Below are positions 15,559 to 24,243 of a stretch of 64,000 nucleotides of DNA, in pieces. Position 1 is the stretch's first letter. Each line of letters starts with the position of its first letter. This DNA comes from Succiniclasticum ruminis DSM 9236 (GTDB lineage: Bacteria > Bacillota > Negativicutes > Acidaminococcales > Acidaminococcaceae): NCBI RefSeq assembly GCF_900112895.1, contig NZ_FONL01000005.1, forward strand, positions 1 through 64,000, given 5' to 3'. The position numbers and the translations under genes were made by a program. The notes beneath the pieces were generated by a model. It was not told where the DNA came from. It was given only the letters and a program-made list of their open reading frames with translations, and made no database searches.

Positions 15559-16389
15559 ATGAAATACAGAAGCACGAAAGTTTTGGCGCTCGCTGCAGTC
15601 GTTTTGTTTGCTGCCGGCGTGGCGGGAACGGCGCAGGCTGCGCCAGGCCCGGAGAAGCAGATATCGTTGATCGCAGATCAGGCGAACGTATGGGGTACCG
15701 GTTCTTTTTATGAAGACTGGGAAAAAAATAAAGGGTATTGCGCCATCACCGATCTGGACGGCAACGGGCGGCTGGAATTATTGTTTTTACATCGTGTATG
15801 CAATCCCGTTCCCCACGCAAATGCAAATGGGTCAAACGAAGAAAAGGGCAGGGCTCTTGTAGCCACCGTTCCCATAACCATGCGTGTCCGCGGGTTTGAA
15901 ACAGGCAAGGACGGGAAAACGCTGGAAGAACTGAGATTCAATTACCCGGACAAAATTGCGCCGCCGGACCTGTTTTCGATGCGGGAAGGTTTTTATAATG
16001 ACGGCGACAAAATCCGTTTTTATAATACAGCAACGTTAAACCGTGTGGGTGACCTTGGCTTTTGTTTGTACCGGCAAGTCCTGTCACTGAAGAACGGAAC
16101 GGTGGAGGTCCAGACTATTGGAACGGACCATGGCAACTATGGCCTTTTCAACGACGTTGCCACAGCCGAGGCTATTTTTGATTATTCCGAAGACCGCTAC
16201 GGAAAGAGAATGACAGAACCTGAGATGAACGACTATGTAAAAGCGTATGCTGCAGGCGCTGTTCCTGCGGATTTCAGGATAAACTGGATTTTTCCCGGGG
16301 ACTGGGAAAAGGCGATGAAGAATCCCGGCGGCGTGCGGGATGTGTTCGCCGAAAGCTGGAAAGGATTTAAGTTTGAGGTGAAGAAGTAG
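15559..16389 (+). CDS. Exported protein with Ca-loop-like motif
   Basis: A 276-residue protein with signal peptide (VLALAAVVLFAAGVAGTAQA). Just after it comes YCAITDLDGNGRLELLFL, a DxDxNGxxE loop like those of EF-hand, dockerin or VCBS-type repeats, which often bind calcium. The rest is not recognised; a C-terminal acidic region ends in GFKFEVKK. The start at 15559 is nine bases after AAGGGGG. It follows the I42 gene by 108 bases and is ended by two hairpins. Confidence 0.7.
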   Translation: MKYRSTKVLALAAVVLFAAGVAGTAQAAPGPEKQISLIADQANVWGTGSFYEDWEKNKGYCAITDLDGNGRLELLFLHRVCNPVPHANANGSNEEKGRALVATVPITMRVRGFETGKDGKTLEELRFNYPDKIAPPDLFSMREGFYNDGDKIRFYNTATLNRVGDLGFCLYRQVLSLKNGTVEVQTIGTDHGNYGLFNDVATAEAIFDYSEDRYGKRMTEPEMNDYVKAYAAGAVPADFRINWIFPGDWEKAMKNPGGVRDVFAESWKGFKFEVKK

Positions 16390-16456
16390 GATCTTAAAAT
16401 GCAGAAAAGTTGTGCATTTGAGAGAGTACATTTGAAAGAAAAGTGATTTGCAACAG

Positions 16457-16492
16457 TCCCGGCAGGTTTTATAAGGATCTGCCGGGATTTTG
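16457..16492 (+). terminator. Hairpin terminator
   Basis: TCCCGGCAG pairs with CTGCCGGGA, followed by TTTTG. It lies after the exported Ca-loop protein. Confidence 0.6.
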
Positions 16493-16508
16493 ATTCGACA
16501 GCAATATG

Positions 16509-16556
16509 CAATCAGGGCGTCCTTCCTGTTGCGAAGGCACGCCCTGATTGTTTTTA
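16509..16556 (+). terminator. Intrinsic terminator
   Basis: CAATCAGGGCGT pairs with ACGCCCTGATTG, followed by TTTTT. It is the second hairpin after the exported protein at 15559. Confidence 0.75.
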
Positions 16557-16680
16557 AGAGGAGTGAGAATGACTATTTAATTATGGAAGACAGTTTTGTT
16601 TAGAAGATAGTTTTGTTTATTCATTATGGAAGAATTAATTATGGAAGACCGTTTTGCAGAACCGTCTTTGCGTCTCCGGG

Positions 16681-17331
16681 TTATTCGCCCCGTCTTGCGA
16701 CGTCTTCTTCGATTTCCGCCTTCCAGTCTTTGGAAATGGGTTTGCGGCAGGCGCGCATGCAGGCCATGGCTTCCCCTACGACTTTGTAGTTCAGCGCGGT
16801 TCCCCGCCTGTCCGATTTGTACCGGACGGCCCGGTCAGCGGAGATGCCGATCCGTCCCGCCGCGCTGATGGCGTCAATGTTGGCTCCCAGGAACATGAAC
16901 TCCCAGTTGTGTTTTTCCTGCATCCGTTTTACCAGCCGTTTCACTTTGTCCAGGGTGTATTCCCGGCTGGAATTTTCTTCCCCGTCGGTGGTGATGACCA
17001 CGATAGTATGTTCCGGTTTTTCCTCTTCCGGCAGGCCTTTCTGTACTTTCCGGATGTGTTTGACGCTTTTGGCTACCGCATCCAGCAGGGCGGTGCAGCC
17101 CCGGGCGTAGTATTCTTTTTCGGTGAGGGGTTTTACCTTTTCCAGCGGCACGCGGTTGTGGATTACGTTCATTTCGCCGTCAAACAGGACGGTGTTTACA
17201 ATGGCGTTTCCCTCCACGTGTCTCTGTTTTTCAATCAGTCCGTTGTAGCCGCCGATGGTTTCCGTTTCCAGTCCGCACATGGAGCCGCTGCGGTCAAGAA
17301 TGAAGAGCATTTCCGTTAATCCTTTTTTCAT
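16681..17331 (-). CDS. VWA (von Willebrand factor A) domain protein
   Basis: A 216-residue single-domain VWA protein. The metal-ion-dependent adhesion site is intact: DRSGSM at 13-18, then a Thr in ARGCTALLDAV and Asp in TTDGEENSS. There is no signal peptide, so it is cytosolic, like the VWA proteins linked to tellurite-resistance or chaperone systems. An AGGAGG site lies eight bases before the ATG. The macro-domain gene lies about 300 bases upstream on the same strand but has its own terminator between, so the two are probably separate units. Confidence 0.9.
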   Translation of the reverse strand: MKKGLTEMLFILDRSGSMCGLETETIGGYNGLIEKQRHVEGNAIVNTVLFDGEMNVIHNRVPLEKVKPLTEKEYYARGCTALLDAVAKSVKHIRKVQKGLPEEEKPEHTIVVITTDGEENSSREYTLDKVKRLVKRMQEKHNWEFMFLGANIDAISAAGRIGISADRAVRYKSDRRGTALNYKVVGEAMACMRACRKPISKDWKAEIEEDVARRGE

Positions 17332-17485
17332 GTCTGTTTCCTCCTGTTTTGAAAAAATGTTACGAAAAAATCGGTTGGTCGCGGAACTCCTGCAGATTTT
17401 TTCCGTAAAACGTCACGGCGGTTTTCCCTTTTCATTACCGTTCTGTTTTTGCAATACCTGCGGCGCGTTTTGCCGTGCGCGTACT

Positions 17486-17520
17486 GAAAAAGGCTGCAAG
17501 GATTTTTCCTTACAGCCTTA
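17486..17520 (-). terminator. Intrinsic terminator of the macro-domain gene
   Basis: On the minus strand AAGGCTGTAAGG pairs with CCTTGCAGCCTT and is followed by TTTTTC. The rest of the 302-base gap (17332-17633) holds the palindrome at 17547 and no gene. Confidence 0.7.
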
Positions 17521-17546
17521 TTGTAATTCAGTATTTATTTGTCGTG

Positions 17547-17563
17547 GTCGCCTGTCAGGCGAC
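17547..17563. repeat. Perfect 17-base palindrome
   Basis: GTCGCCTG-T-CAGGCGAC, inside a wider ATTTGTCG/CGACAAAT pairing. It lies between the macro-domain gene and its terminator and may be a transcript-end hairpin or an operator. Confidence 0.4.
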
Positions 17564-17633
17564 AAATTCATTATATGTTTTTTAAGAAAAAAACGGGAAA
17601 CGCTGCTTAAAACAACCAGATGCAGTTAAATAA

Positions 17634-18935
17634 TCAGATCGTGGTCAGGCCAAAATCTTCCAGAAGACCGTTGACTTCCCAGACGTCCCGTTTGTTGGCG
17701 CCAATGCAATAGGAAATGACAAGGTCGGTCAGCTTGCTGCGGGACAGGACGAAGCCCGCCGCGTTCAGTAACTTATCGGTTTCTTCCGGGGAAAGTTTCA
17801 GGCCCAGGGCCAGCCGGACTGCGGTGTATTTTTTCGGCTGGTAGTCCATATTGCACAGGATCTTGGAAAACAGTTTCCGATCCAGGCAGGCGTTGGTGTA
17901 AACTTCCGGCGGATCCATGTGTTTTTCCCGCATGAAGCGGATCACCAGCTGCGTAAAAGTTTCTTCAACGGGAAAGTCTTCCGGCCTGGGAGTCTTCGCT
18001 GCAGGCTCATAGCTTTCATGCAGCCAGCGGCGCAGCGAGGCAGACCTGTGGTGCTCTTCCCGGGAGACCGGCCGGGCAGCAGCTGCTGCGGGAGCACTCC
18101 CCATGGCCGCTTCCTCTTCCCGGTCAAAATCCGGAGCCGTGCGTTTGGCCGAAGGAGCTTTCGAAAAACATACCTTCTTGCTGATTTCCTCTTCCGGCAG
18201 GGCTTTTTTAGCCTTTTTTGCAGCCCGTTTTCCGGGAGCCGGCGGTTTAATATCTTCATAATCCGCAGCAATGTCATAGGACATGCAGACATCTGCATCA
18301 TACAGGGCTGCGTTGCTTTCAACAGGAATTTCTTCTGCGTTTTCCCCGGATTCTTCTTCAAAATGGTAATGTTCGCGGATATATTCTGCTACGCGCCGGA
18401 AAGCAGCCTCATCGGGGAACCGGGAATAATCCCTGCGCTGCCGGACGTTTGCGTTGTAACTGCGTTCGCGCAGATACAGCACAATATAGATTTCCATGTC
18501 TGCCTTTGTTTCGGTTAAGAAACGCCGGCAGGTATCGTAGGCGATCTGTAAGGCGTCGTTATAGGGATAGCCGTAGGCCCCGGCGGAGATCAGGGGAAAG
18601 GCCACGGATTTGCAATGATTCTCCCGCGCCAGTTCCAGGGAACGGATATAGCAGGAGGTCAGCAGTGTTTTTTCGTGGAAGCCGCCGCCCTGCCACACGG
18701 GTCCCACCGTATGGATGATATATTTTGCGGGCAGGTTGAAACCGGGAGAGAGTTTTGCTTCGCCGGTCGGACAGCCGCCCAGGGTTTTGCAGAAGGCGTG
18801 GAGCTGTTCCGCGCCAGCCGCCGTGTGGATGGCTCCGTCCACACCGCCGCCGCCCCGCAGTTCGTTATTGGCTGCGTTGACGATGGCATCCACTTCCAGT
18901 TTGGTAATGTCGCCGCGGATAAATGTTACAGACAT
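17634..18935 (-). CDS. Macro domain protein with C-terminal helical domain
   Basis: A 433-residue protein. Residues 1-170 are a macro domain of the O-acetyl-ADP-ribose deacetylase type: [35 protein letters not shown], and [11 protein letters not shown]. Residues about 205-320 are a low-complexity linker rich in Glu, Lys and Ala. The last 110 residues form a conserved helical domain ([52 protein letters not shown]) that resembles the XRE-like C-terminal extension of many Firmicutes macro proteins. Such proteins bind or hydrolyse ADP-ribose; the tail may bind a partner or nucleic acid. GGAG precedes the ATG at 18935 by seven bases. Confidence 0.85.
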   Translation of the reverse strand: MSVTFIRGDITKLEVDAIVNAANNELRGGGGVDGAIHTAAGAEQLHAFCKTLGGCPTGEAKLSPGFNLPAKYIIHTVGPVWQGGGFHEKTLLTSCYIRSLELARENHCKSVAFPLISAGAYGYPYNDALQIAYDTCRRFLTETKADMEIYIVLYLRERSYNANVRQRRDYSRFPDEAAFRRVAEYIREHYHFEEESGENAEEIPVESNAALYDADVCMSYDIAADYEDIKPPAPGKRAAKKAKKALPEEEISKKVCFSKAPSAKRTAPDFDREEEAAMGSAPAAAAARPVSREEHHRSASLRRWLHESYEPAAKTPRPEDFPVEETFTQLVIRFMREKHMDPPEVYTNACLDRKLFSKILCNMDYQPKKYTAVRLALGLKLSPEETDKLLNAAGFVLSRSKLTDLVISYCIGANKRDVWEVNGLLEDFGLTTI

Positions 18936-18957
18936 AGTGTTACTCCTTATGTTACTA

Positions 18958-18993
18958 ACAGCCCTTGCCTCACAAAGTGAGAGCAAAGGCTGT
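18958..18993. repeat. Inverted repeat between vanX-like and macro genes
   Basis: ACAGCCCTTGCCTCAC and GTGAGAGCAAAGGCTGT form an imperfect stem; T-run on the plus side only. It may attenuate the minus-strand transcript reading from the dipeptidase into the macro-domain gene. Confidence 0.4.
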
Positions 18994-19044
18994 GCATTTT
19001 TTGGCAAAGACAAATTCTGCGTGTTTGATGGAAAAGCTAAACCC

Positions 19045-19806
19045 CTATGCAGCCGGTTTCAGTTCCTGAACGGCCGGTTTCGTTTCCCGTTTCACGGAAG
19101 CTTCGCTGACCGGGAAGGTGAAATAGGTGTCCGGATAGGGTTCGTCTTTCAGCGTGAAATGCCACCATTCTTCCACCAGCGGCTTAAAGCCGTGGGCCAG
19201 CATCGCTTCCCGGAGGATCATGCGGTTTTTATACTGCTTTTTCGTAATCTTTTTGTAGTCGGGGTGGGAGAGCTGGCCGAAATAATCGAAAGTGCCGCCC
19301 ATGTCCACTTCTTTTTCCAGGGTCATGTCGAACAGGGTCAGGTCTACCGTGCTGCCACGGCTGTGGCCGGAGTGTTCCGCTATGTAGCCCAGGGGGAACA
19401 GCACGTCTTTTGTCAGTTCCGGATAAAAATAGGGTTTCATGCGGGTATCCTTAAAATCTTTGGCCCAGCGGGCGAAATGGGAAACTGCCATCTGGGGACG
19501 GTAGGCGTCGAAAATCTTTAAGCGGTAGCCTTTTTTGATTACGTCATCGCTGACCGCTTTCAGGGCCAGGGCCGCTTCTTTTGTCAGCAGGGCGGTGGGC
19601 TGGTGGTAACCGTCGATGCGGTCTCCTACAAAGTTGTAAGTGGAAAAGTAACGGATCTCCAGAATGGCATCCGGTACCACGTCCGTCAATACGACGAAGT
19701 CCGAAGCGTCATCGGACAATCGGACGCCGTCCTGGGCGCGGGCTTCCTGCGGGCAGAAACCCAGGACAGCGGCACATAGCATCAGAATCATAAGTAACTT
19801 TTTCAT
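19045..19806 (-). CDS. Exported VanX-type D-alanyl-D-alanine dipeptidase (M15D)
   Basis: A 253-residue protein with signal peptide and the full zinc site of M15 dipeptidases: [10 protein letters not shown] (S146-x-H148-x6-D155), EEWWHF (E213, H216) and an upstream DAYRPQ motif. VanX-type enzymes cut D-Ala-D-Ala. Cytosolic VanX gives vancomycin resistance, but exported members such as this one more likely trim cell-wall-derived dipeptides for recycling. No vanH/vanA neighbours are present. The C-terminal tail ([12 protein letters not shown]) is short and Pro-rich. GAGGGG lies eight bases before the ATG. Confidence 0.9.
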   Translation of the reverse strand: MKKLLMILMLCAAVLGFCPQEARAQDGVRLSDDASDFVVLTDVVPDAILEIRYFSTYNFVGDRIDGYHQPTALLTKEAALALKAVSDDVIKKGYRLKIFDAYRPQMAVSHFARWAKDFKDTRMKPYFYPELTKDVLFPLGYIAEHSGHSRGSTVDLTLFDMTLEKEVDMGGTFDYFGQLSHPDYKKITKKQYKNRMILREAMLAHGFKPLVEEWWHFTLKDEPYPDTYFTFPVSEASVKRETKPAVQELKPAA

Positions 19807-19862
19807 AATAATTTCCCCTCTTGTTGGTTTATAGAATTGTATTGTTTATCGAAATGTGAACG

Positions 19863-20399
19863 CTATCTCTTATACAAAAAGTCCGTAATCAGCCCGGCTA
19901 CATAGCCTACGCAGATGCCGCCCAGGATATCTGTTGGGTAATGCAAGCCCAGATAAAGGCGGGAGAACGCTACCAGCGCTGCAATCAGAAACGCGGGGAT
20001 GCTGTAGCGCTTCGGCAAAATGCGATAGATGATAAATGCCACGGCAAAGGCCAGAGTGGTATGCCCTGAAGGGAAGGAAAAGCCTTTGGGCACTTTCTTA
20101 ACGGCGGGTACCAGCGACGGAACGTCCAGAAAGGGGCGGGGGCGCATGATCAGTTTTTTCAGATAATCCTTAAAGAAATTTCCCAGCAGGCCGCTGACCA
20201 CACAGGCGGAGGCGATGGGGAAGATTCTCCGCTTTTCCCACAACAACATAAGGGCTACATATACACCCAGGACAATGACGCCGTAATCGGCAACCGCTTT
20301 AAAAAACGGAGTCAGGGCAGGGGAACGCAGGTTGTTCTGTATGAAAAGCAAAATGGCTCCGTCGATCTGGAGCACTGCGTCGGGAATCGTAACAGGCAT
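19863..20399 (-). CDS. PAP2-family membrane phosphatase
   Basis: A 178-residue polytopic membrane protein with the three acid-phosphatase motifs of the PAP2 superfamily: KKLIMRPRP, FSFPSGHTT and SRLYLGLHYPTD. Members dephosphorylate undecaprenyl diphosphate or phosphatidyl phosphates on the outer side of the membrane. The ATG at 20399 follows AGGAAG by eight bases; an in-frame GTG at 20408 is less likely. A promoter is seen at 20435-20463. A role in lipid-carrier recycling is inferred. Confidence 0.9.
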   Translation of the reverse strand: MPVTIPDAVLQIDGAILLFIQNNLRSPALTPFFKAVADYGVIVLGVYVALMLLWEKRRIFPIASACVVSGLLGNFFKDYLKKLIMRPRPFLDVPSLVPAVKKVPKGFSFPSGHTTLAFAVAFIIYRILPKRYSIPAFLIAALVAFSRLYLGLHYPTDILGGICVGYVAGLITDFLYKR

Positions 20400-20434
20400 G
20401 GCTAACACTTCCTTTTATTGCTCTTTTTACTATT

Positions 20435-20463
20435 ATTATACTATATTCGCAAAGCTTACGCAA
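20435..20463 (-). promoter_or_regulatory. Sigma-A promoter of the PAP2 gene
   Basis: On the minus strand TTGCGT (20463-20458), 17 bases, TATAAT (20440-20435), about 36 bases before the start codon. Confidence 0.75.
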
Positions 20464-20582
20464 AAATGTGGAGCGGATATGTAACAAAATTTGATTTTAT
20501 GCTACAATAATATTAAATAATTATTATATTGTCGTCCGGTATTGGAATGACAAACAGAATTTTTTTCAGGGAGGGTGAAGCG

Positions 20583-21860
20583 ATGAGACGGATGCGGAAT
20601 CTTTTTTCCATGATTTTGCTGCTGGTGTGTTTGCTGGTTACGGTTTCTGCCTGGGCTATGCCACCCGAAGACGGCATCTATGAAAAGAAAGACGGAAGCG
20701 GCAACGTGACGGGCAGGATGTTTATCATCACGCTGCGCGGGAAGGCTTCCGAAACCCAGGAAGGCTTTACCATGGAAACGTCCCCGGGAGCGCCCATCAT
20801 CGCGATGCAGGCGCTGGACGGGAACGGGAACGTGACCGAAGAACTGGCCACCTGCTACAGCTGGAAGACGGATACGGCCGGCGCGGGAGAAACGGGCATC
20901 CGCCTGCGGGGTGAAACCTTGCAAAATGCCATGCAGAAGTACAAGAAGTTTACGCCGGAGGTCTTCAGCACGGCTTTTGGCCAGCAGGTGGAATTCGGAT
21001 TTGTGAACGAAGGCAGGGCCAACGCGTACAACTGCAGCGACGCGCTGAACGGCGAGTATGTCAGAAACAGCTCTGCGACAAATTATTATCCGCTTTCCGT
21101 TTTGTTGTTTGTCTATGAAAAAACATTAAATTCCCAGGCGTTTTTAAACAGGGGCATTGCGGCCAACACATACTCTTTGAGTGATGAACAGGAAGCGGGG
21201 CCCTGGCACGGCGATTACTACGTGCTGAACGTGAGCAATCAGGACCGGCAGGATATGTGGACTGTGACAGCGGAGAAAAATCTCCGCATCGTGATGGAAA
21301 ACCACAACCGTGATTATCATTTCCTTTTCGTAAGAAACAATTATCACGGCGATCCTTCCTGGGTCGGCATCACCTGGGGCGCTTTTACCGGCGAAGCCAT
21401 GACCAGTGTCAATGCGTTGTACCTGCACCGCCATATAACGGTGTTCGCGCCGGAGATGCTGGAGAATCCCGATACATTTATCCGTCTGACGGATTTCTAC
21501 AGTGGGGAAGGCCCTGACGCGGTTACCACCAATGCCATGGCGGTACTGGTGCCGGAAGGCAACGACACCATGCGTCTGGGACATGCGAACATTTCAGACA
21601 CAGGAACCATCCAGTTCTATAAGGAAATGGGTCGCGCCGAAATCAAAGGCGAAGGTGTGCGGATCCGTGAAGAGCCCAATACCAATTGCGCGATCCTGGG
21701 CGAAAAGGATACGGGTTATCCGCTGACAGTGCTGGGCTTCGTGAAGGAGCCGGGGGAAAAATACGGCACGTATAAATGGGCGAAAGTACAGCTGGACGAC
21801 GGAACAGTCGGTTATGTGAGCGGCCAGTTCATCCGGGGCATCGACACACCGTTTGACTGA
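20583..21860 (+). CDS. Exported protein with C-terminal SH3b domain
   Basis: A 425-residue protein with signal peptide (LFSMILLLVCLLVTVSAWA). The large middle region (residues 25-350) is not recognised, though it contains GRMFIITLRG and repeated Tyr/Asn-rich segments. The last 65 residues form a bacterial SH3 domain: GVRIREEPNT, AILGEKDTG, WAKVQLDDGTVGYVSGQF. SH3b domains usually bind cell wall or peptides. The ATG at 20583 follows GGAGGG by seven bases. It is a single-gene unit, ended by the hairpin at 21967. Confidence 0.75.
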   Translation: MRRMRNLFSMILLLVCLLVTVSAWAMPPEDGIYEKKDGSGNVTGRMFIITLRGKASETQEGFTMETSPGAPIIAMQALDGNGNVTEELATCYSWKTDTAGAGETGIRLRGETLQNAMQKYKKFTPEVFSTAFGQQVEFGFVNEGRANAYNCSDALNGEYVRNSSATNYYPLSVLLFVYEKTLNSQAFLNRGIAANTYSLSDEQEAGPWHGDYYVLNVSNQDRQDMWTVTAEKNLRIVMENHNRDYHFLFVRNNYHGDPSWVGITWGAFTGEAMTSVNALYLHRHITVFAPEMLENPDTFIRLTDFYSGEGPDAVTTNAMAVLVPEGNDTMRLGHANISDTGTIQFYKEMGRAEIKGEGVRIREEPNTNCAILGEKDTGYPLTVLGFVKEPGEKYGTYKWAKVQLDDGTVGYVSGQFIRGIDTPFD

Positions 21861-21966
21861 AAATGGAATGCAGCCGCCATAATTTTCCGGATCAGCAGGA
21901 GTGCTTTGAGGCTGTTCTGCAAAGTAAGATACGATAACAGTGTATAATTTTATAACAACATAAAGC

Positions 21967-22010
21967 AAAAGGGACTGGCAGGACGAATCCTGCACAGTCC
22001 CTTTTTTAGA
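21967..22010 (+). terminator. Intrinsic terminator
   Basis: AAAAGGGACTG-CAGG pairs with CCTG-CAGTCCCTTTT, followed by a T-run, after the SH3b protein gene. Confidence 0.85.
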
Positions 22011-22094
22011 GAGGGGTGTCATATGTCTACTCAGGGAGGTGTCTTCCTTTTGCCGGATAGCGATCCGGGTTAAATTTGCCTGTCATCCTGATAT

Positions 22095-22790
22095 TTATTC
22101 TACATACTCTACATAATCAGCGCGGTCAGCGCGGTGCGAGTTGTTGGCAATAATCGCGCCGATGATGCCACCGATGACCAGTGCGCCGATCCAGTCTCCG
22201 CTGTGCATGCTGCGGTAGTCATCATGATGGTGGTGACGCGGAGGCGGTGCGGGGTGATGCTGCTGTATGACGGGACCACCGTGACGGATGGAACCGCCTT
22301 TGTGAGCCATGGGCTGTGCCTTGTGGTTTGGGCCGTTGCGGTGCATCACGGGACCGCTGCGATGGATGGAGCCGCCTTTGTGCATCATAGGCTGTGCTTT
22401 ATGTCCCGGGCCGCCTTTGTGCATAGCGGGACCGCCGTGGTGGATAGAACTGCCTTGACGGATGGAACCGTTTTTGTGCGCCATGGGCTGCGCCTTGTGG
22501 TTCGGGCCACTCTTGTGCATGGACTGCATTCTCTGAGTCGGTGCGCTTTTATGAACGGCCGGCCTTGCCTGATGGTCGGAACGTTGCCTTTGCATAGGGG
22601 CTTTCATCTGATGGCCGGAGGGGCCTTTCTGTGTTTCGCGCCGGATCTGCTGGGACTGCGCCGGGGGTCTGCCGCCGCCGTTGGGACGGGCTGCTGCCGC
22701 CTCGGATACGCCCATAACGAAAGAAGTGCTTAAGAAACTGGTCATCAGGGTCACTGCCAATATTTTCTGTAACTTTTTGGAAATCGTCAT
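22095..22790 (-). CDS. Exported His/Met/Gly-rich repeat protein
   Basis: A 231-residue protein with signal peptide (AVTLMTSFLSTSFVMGVSEA). The middle holds three near-identical units of 26-32 residues, each with an M-H-K/R-x-GP-N/G-HKAQPM core and a following HK-GSI element, very rich in His, Lys, Met and Gly. Then come HHPAPPPRHHHHDD, a glycine-rich hydrophobic helix (WIGALVIGGIIGAIIANNSH) and an acidic end. No catalytic motif is seen. Such composition points to binding of copper, nickel or other soft metals in the envelope, or to a structural role. GGAGGGG lies six bases before the ATG at 22790. No metal transporter adjoins it. Confidence 0.65.
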   Translation of the reverse strand: MTISKKLQKILAVTLMTSFLSTSFVMGVSEAAAARPNGGGRPPAQSQQIRRETQKGPSGHQMKAPMQRQRSDHQARPAVHKSAPTQRMQSMHKSGPNHKAQPMAHKNGSIRQGSSIHHGGPAMHKGGPGHKAQPMMHKGGSIHRSGPVMHRNGPNHKAQPMAHKGGSIRHGGPVIQQHHPAPPPRHHHHDDYRSMHSGDWIGALVIGGIIGAIIANNSHRADRADYVEYVE

Positions 22791-23132
22791 TTTATTCCCC
22801 TCCGTTCCTGCCGGTGCTGCGATGTTATATGCAAGTGTTTCCGGCAACTGCCTTCGCCGGATGTTTTCGTTGTCTGTATCATAACAGCAGGGTGGGGCAA
22901 AACCGTGACAAAAATATGTTTTTTTTATGGCATTCCGAAGTTATGGGAGACGATTATAGAAAAACAGGAAAAAATGTGTTACAATAACACAGACATTTAA
23001 CAGAAGGAAGCCGGCGAAACTGTTTTTTCACAGACTGTAACCGTGTTGGAGCAGGAAACCGCATCGGGGCTGTGTCTGTTTATTTTTATCAGAAAATGCT
23101 GCAAACCGGACGGCAGCGGAATGGAGATTGCA

Positions 23133-23537
23133 ATGGTTGACGCGAAGAAAATAGAGTTTGAATTCAAAAAATATATGGATATTTACAAGGCGGATCCGGA
23201 ACTGGGCCATCTGATGCAGCAAATGACGTTCCAGGAGCTGTTCAATGAAAAATTCATGAAAGAGAACAGCAAGTTCGCTTCCATGGACGACATGCTGTTC
23301 AAAAGTGATTTCGGTCTGACGAATCCGCTGGAAATCGAAAAGGTGAACCAGGACAAGTGGAATGCTTTCATCGCAAAGAACACGGAGTGCGAGAACTGGC
23401 ACCAGTTCGGCAAGCTGGCCATGATCGAATGGATGAAGACGGTCATCGACCTGTGGGCCCAGTTGAAGGAAAAACGGGCGAAGGACGCCAAGAACGCGAA
23501 GAAGGCAGAGAAGAAAGCACAGAAAGAAAAGGAATAA
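23133..23537 (+). CDS. Conserved protein of unknown function with Lys/Ala-rich tail
   Basis: A 134-residue soluble protein. The first 105 residues look like a compact helical domain (EFEFKKYMDIYKADPELGHLMQQ, LFNEKFMKENSKFASMDD); the tail is a charged helix of Lys, Ala and Glu (KRAKDAKNAKKAEKKAQKEKE in part). The ATG at 23133 follows a GGAG six bases away; upstream in-frame starts at 23043 and 23121 lack one. No family recognised. A terminator lies right after it. Confidence 0.6.
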   Translation: MVDAKKIEFEFKKYMDIYKADPELGHLMQQMTFQELFNEKFMKENSKFASMDDMLFKSDFGLTNPLEIEKVNQDKWNAFIAKNTECENWHQFGKLAMIEWMKTVIDLWAQLKEKRAKDAKNAKKAEKKAQKEKE

Positions 23538-23542
23538 AATAG

Positions 23543-23597
23543 AAATCCTTTCCGGTTTGCTGAGAAAGACGGCAGGCGGAAAGGATTTTTCTTTTTG
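23543..23597 (+). terminator. Intrinsic terminator
   Basis: AAATCCTTTCCG pairs with CGGAAAGGATTT with T-run after it. Confidence 0.8.
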
Positions 23598-23606
23598 AAA
23601 AACCGC

Positions 23607-23666
23607 TTGCGAATCCACTTAATTCATAGTAGAATATAGGCATATAATAATATAGGCATATAATAA
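23607..23666 (+). promoter_or_regulatory. Promoter with a duplicated -10 block before the Rrf2 gene
   Basis: TTGCGA (23607-23612), 17 bases, TAGAAT (23630-23635). The 16-base unit TATAGGCATATAATAA then occurs twice in perfect tandem (23635-23650 and 23651-23666). Each copy has its own TATAAT. It may give several start sites, and the duplicated block may be the operator for the Rrf2 protein downstream. Confidence 0.55.
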
Positions 23667-23789
23667 AGTAAGAATAAACCGGTGCTGCATGAAAGGATTC
23701 ATTTTTCCTTTCGCCGCAGCAAAACCGGGTTTCAGGAGACGCTGCGTAACCGGCGTTTCCTTCAGTGTTTCGAAAGAGGTGATTGCAGT

Positions 23790-24227
23790 ATGCGGATTTC
23801 CACGAAGGGGCGGTATGCCACGCGCCTGATGCTGGACCTTGCCGTGCATTACGAATGCGGTTTTATTCCGCTGAAAGCGGTTTCCCAACGGCAGAACATT
23901 TCCGACAAATATCTGGAACAGATCATAACCCAGCTGAGCCGGGCGGGTTTTGTGCGCAGCGCCCGGGGCGCCCAGGGCGGGTACCGGCTGACGAAAGCTC
24001 CCGAAGAGTATACGGTGGGGGATATCCTCCGGACCACGGAGGGCAGCCTGGCCCCGGTCTCCTGTCTGGAAGCCGGCAGCGGCACCTGTGAAATGGAGCG
24101 GACCTGTGTGACCCAGGAGATATGGCAGCAAATCGAGGCTGCGGTGAACAATGTGGTGGATCATATCACCCTGGCGGACCTGGTGAAACGCTACCATGAA
24201 AAAGCCGGCGGCGATTATGTGATTTGA
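23790..24227 (+). CDS. Rrf2-family transcriptional regulator, IscR-like
   Basis: A 145-residue Rrf2 regulator. The N-terminal winged helix is typical (MRISTKGRYATRLMLDLA, then VSQRQNISDKYLEQIITQL, and ARGAQGGYRL). Three cysteines at 92, 100 and 106 lie where IscR has its Fe-S ligands (92, 98, 104), so it probably senses iron-sulfur or redox state. It heads an operon with an HD protein and mnmA (spacing 16 and 9 bases). In many Firmicutes the same operon also carries a cysteine desulfurase, which is absent here. The ATG at 23790 lies behind AGAGGTG. Confidence 0.88.
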   Translation: MRISTKGRYATRLMLDLAVHYECGFIPLKAVSQRQNISDKYLEQIITQLSRAGFVRSARGAQGGYRLTKAPEEYTVGDILRTTEGSLAPVSCLEAGSGTCEMERTCVTQEIWQQIEAAVNNVVDHITLADLVKRYHEKAGGDYVI

Positions 24228-24243
24228 GAAAGAGGGATGCGTT

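Noticed and set aside
22240-22700. Possible CRISPR-like array in the His-rich region
   Set aside because: The repeats are in frame, imperfect and back to back without unique spacers; they are codon repeats of one protein.
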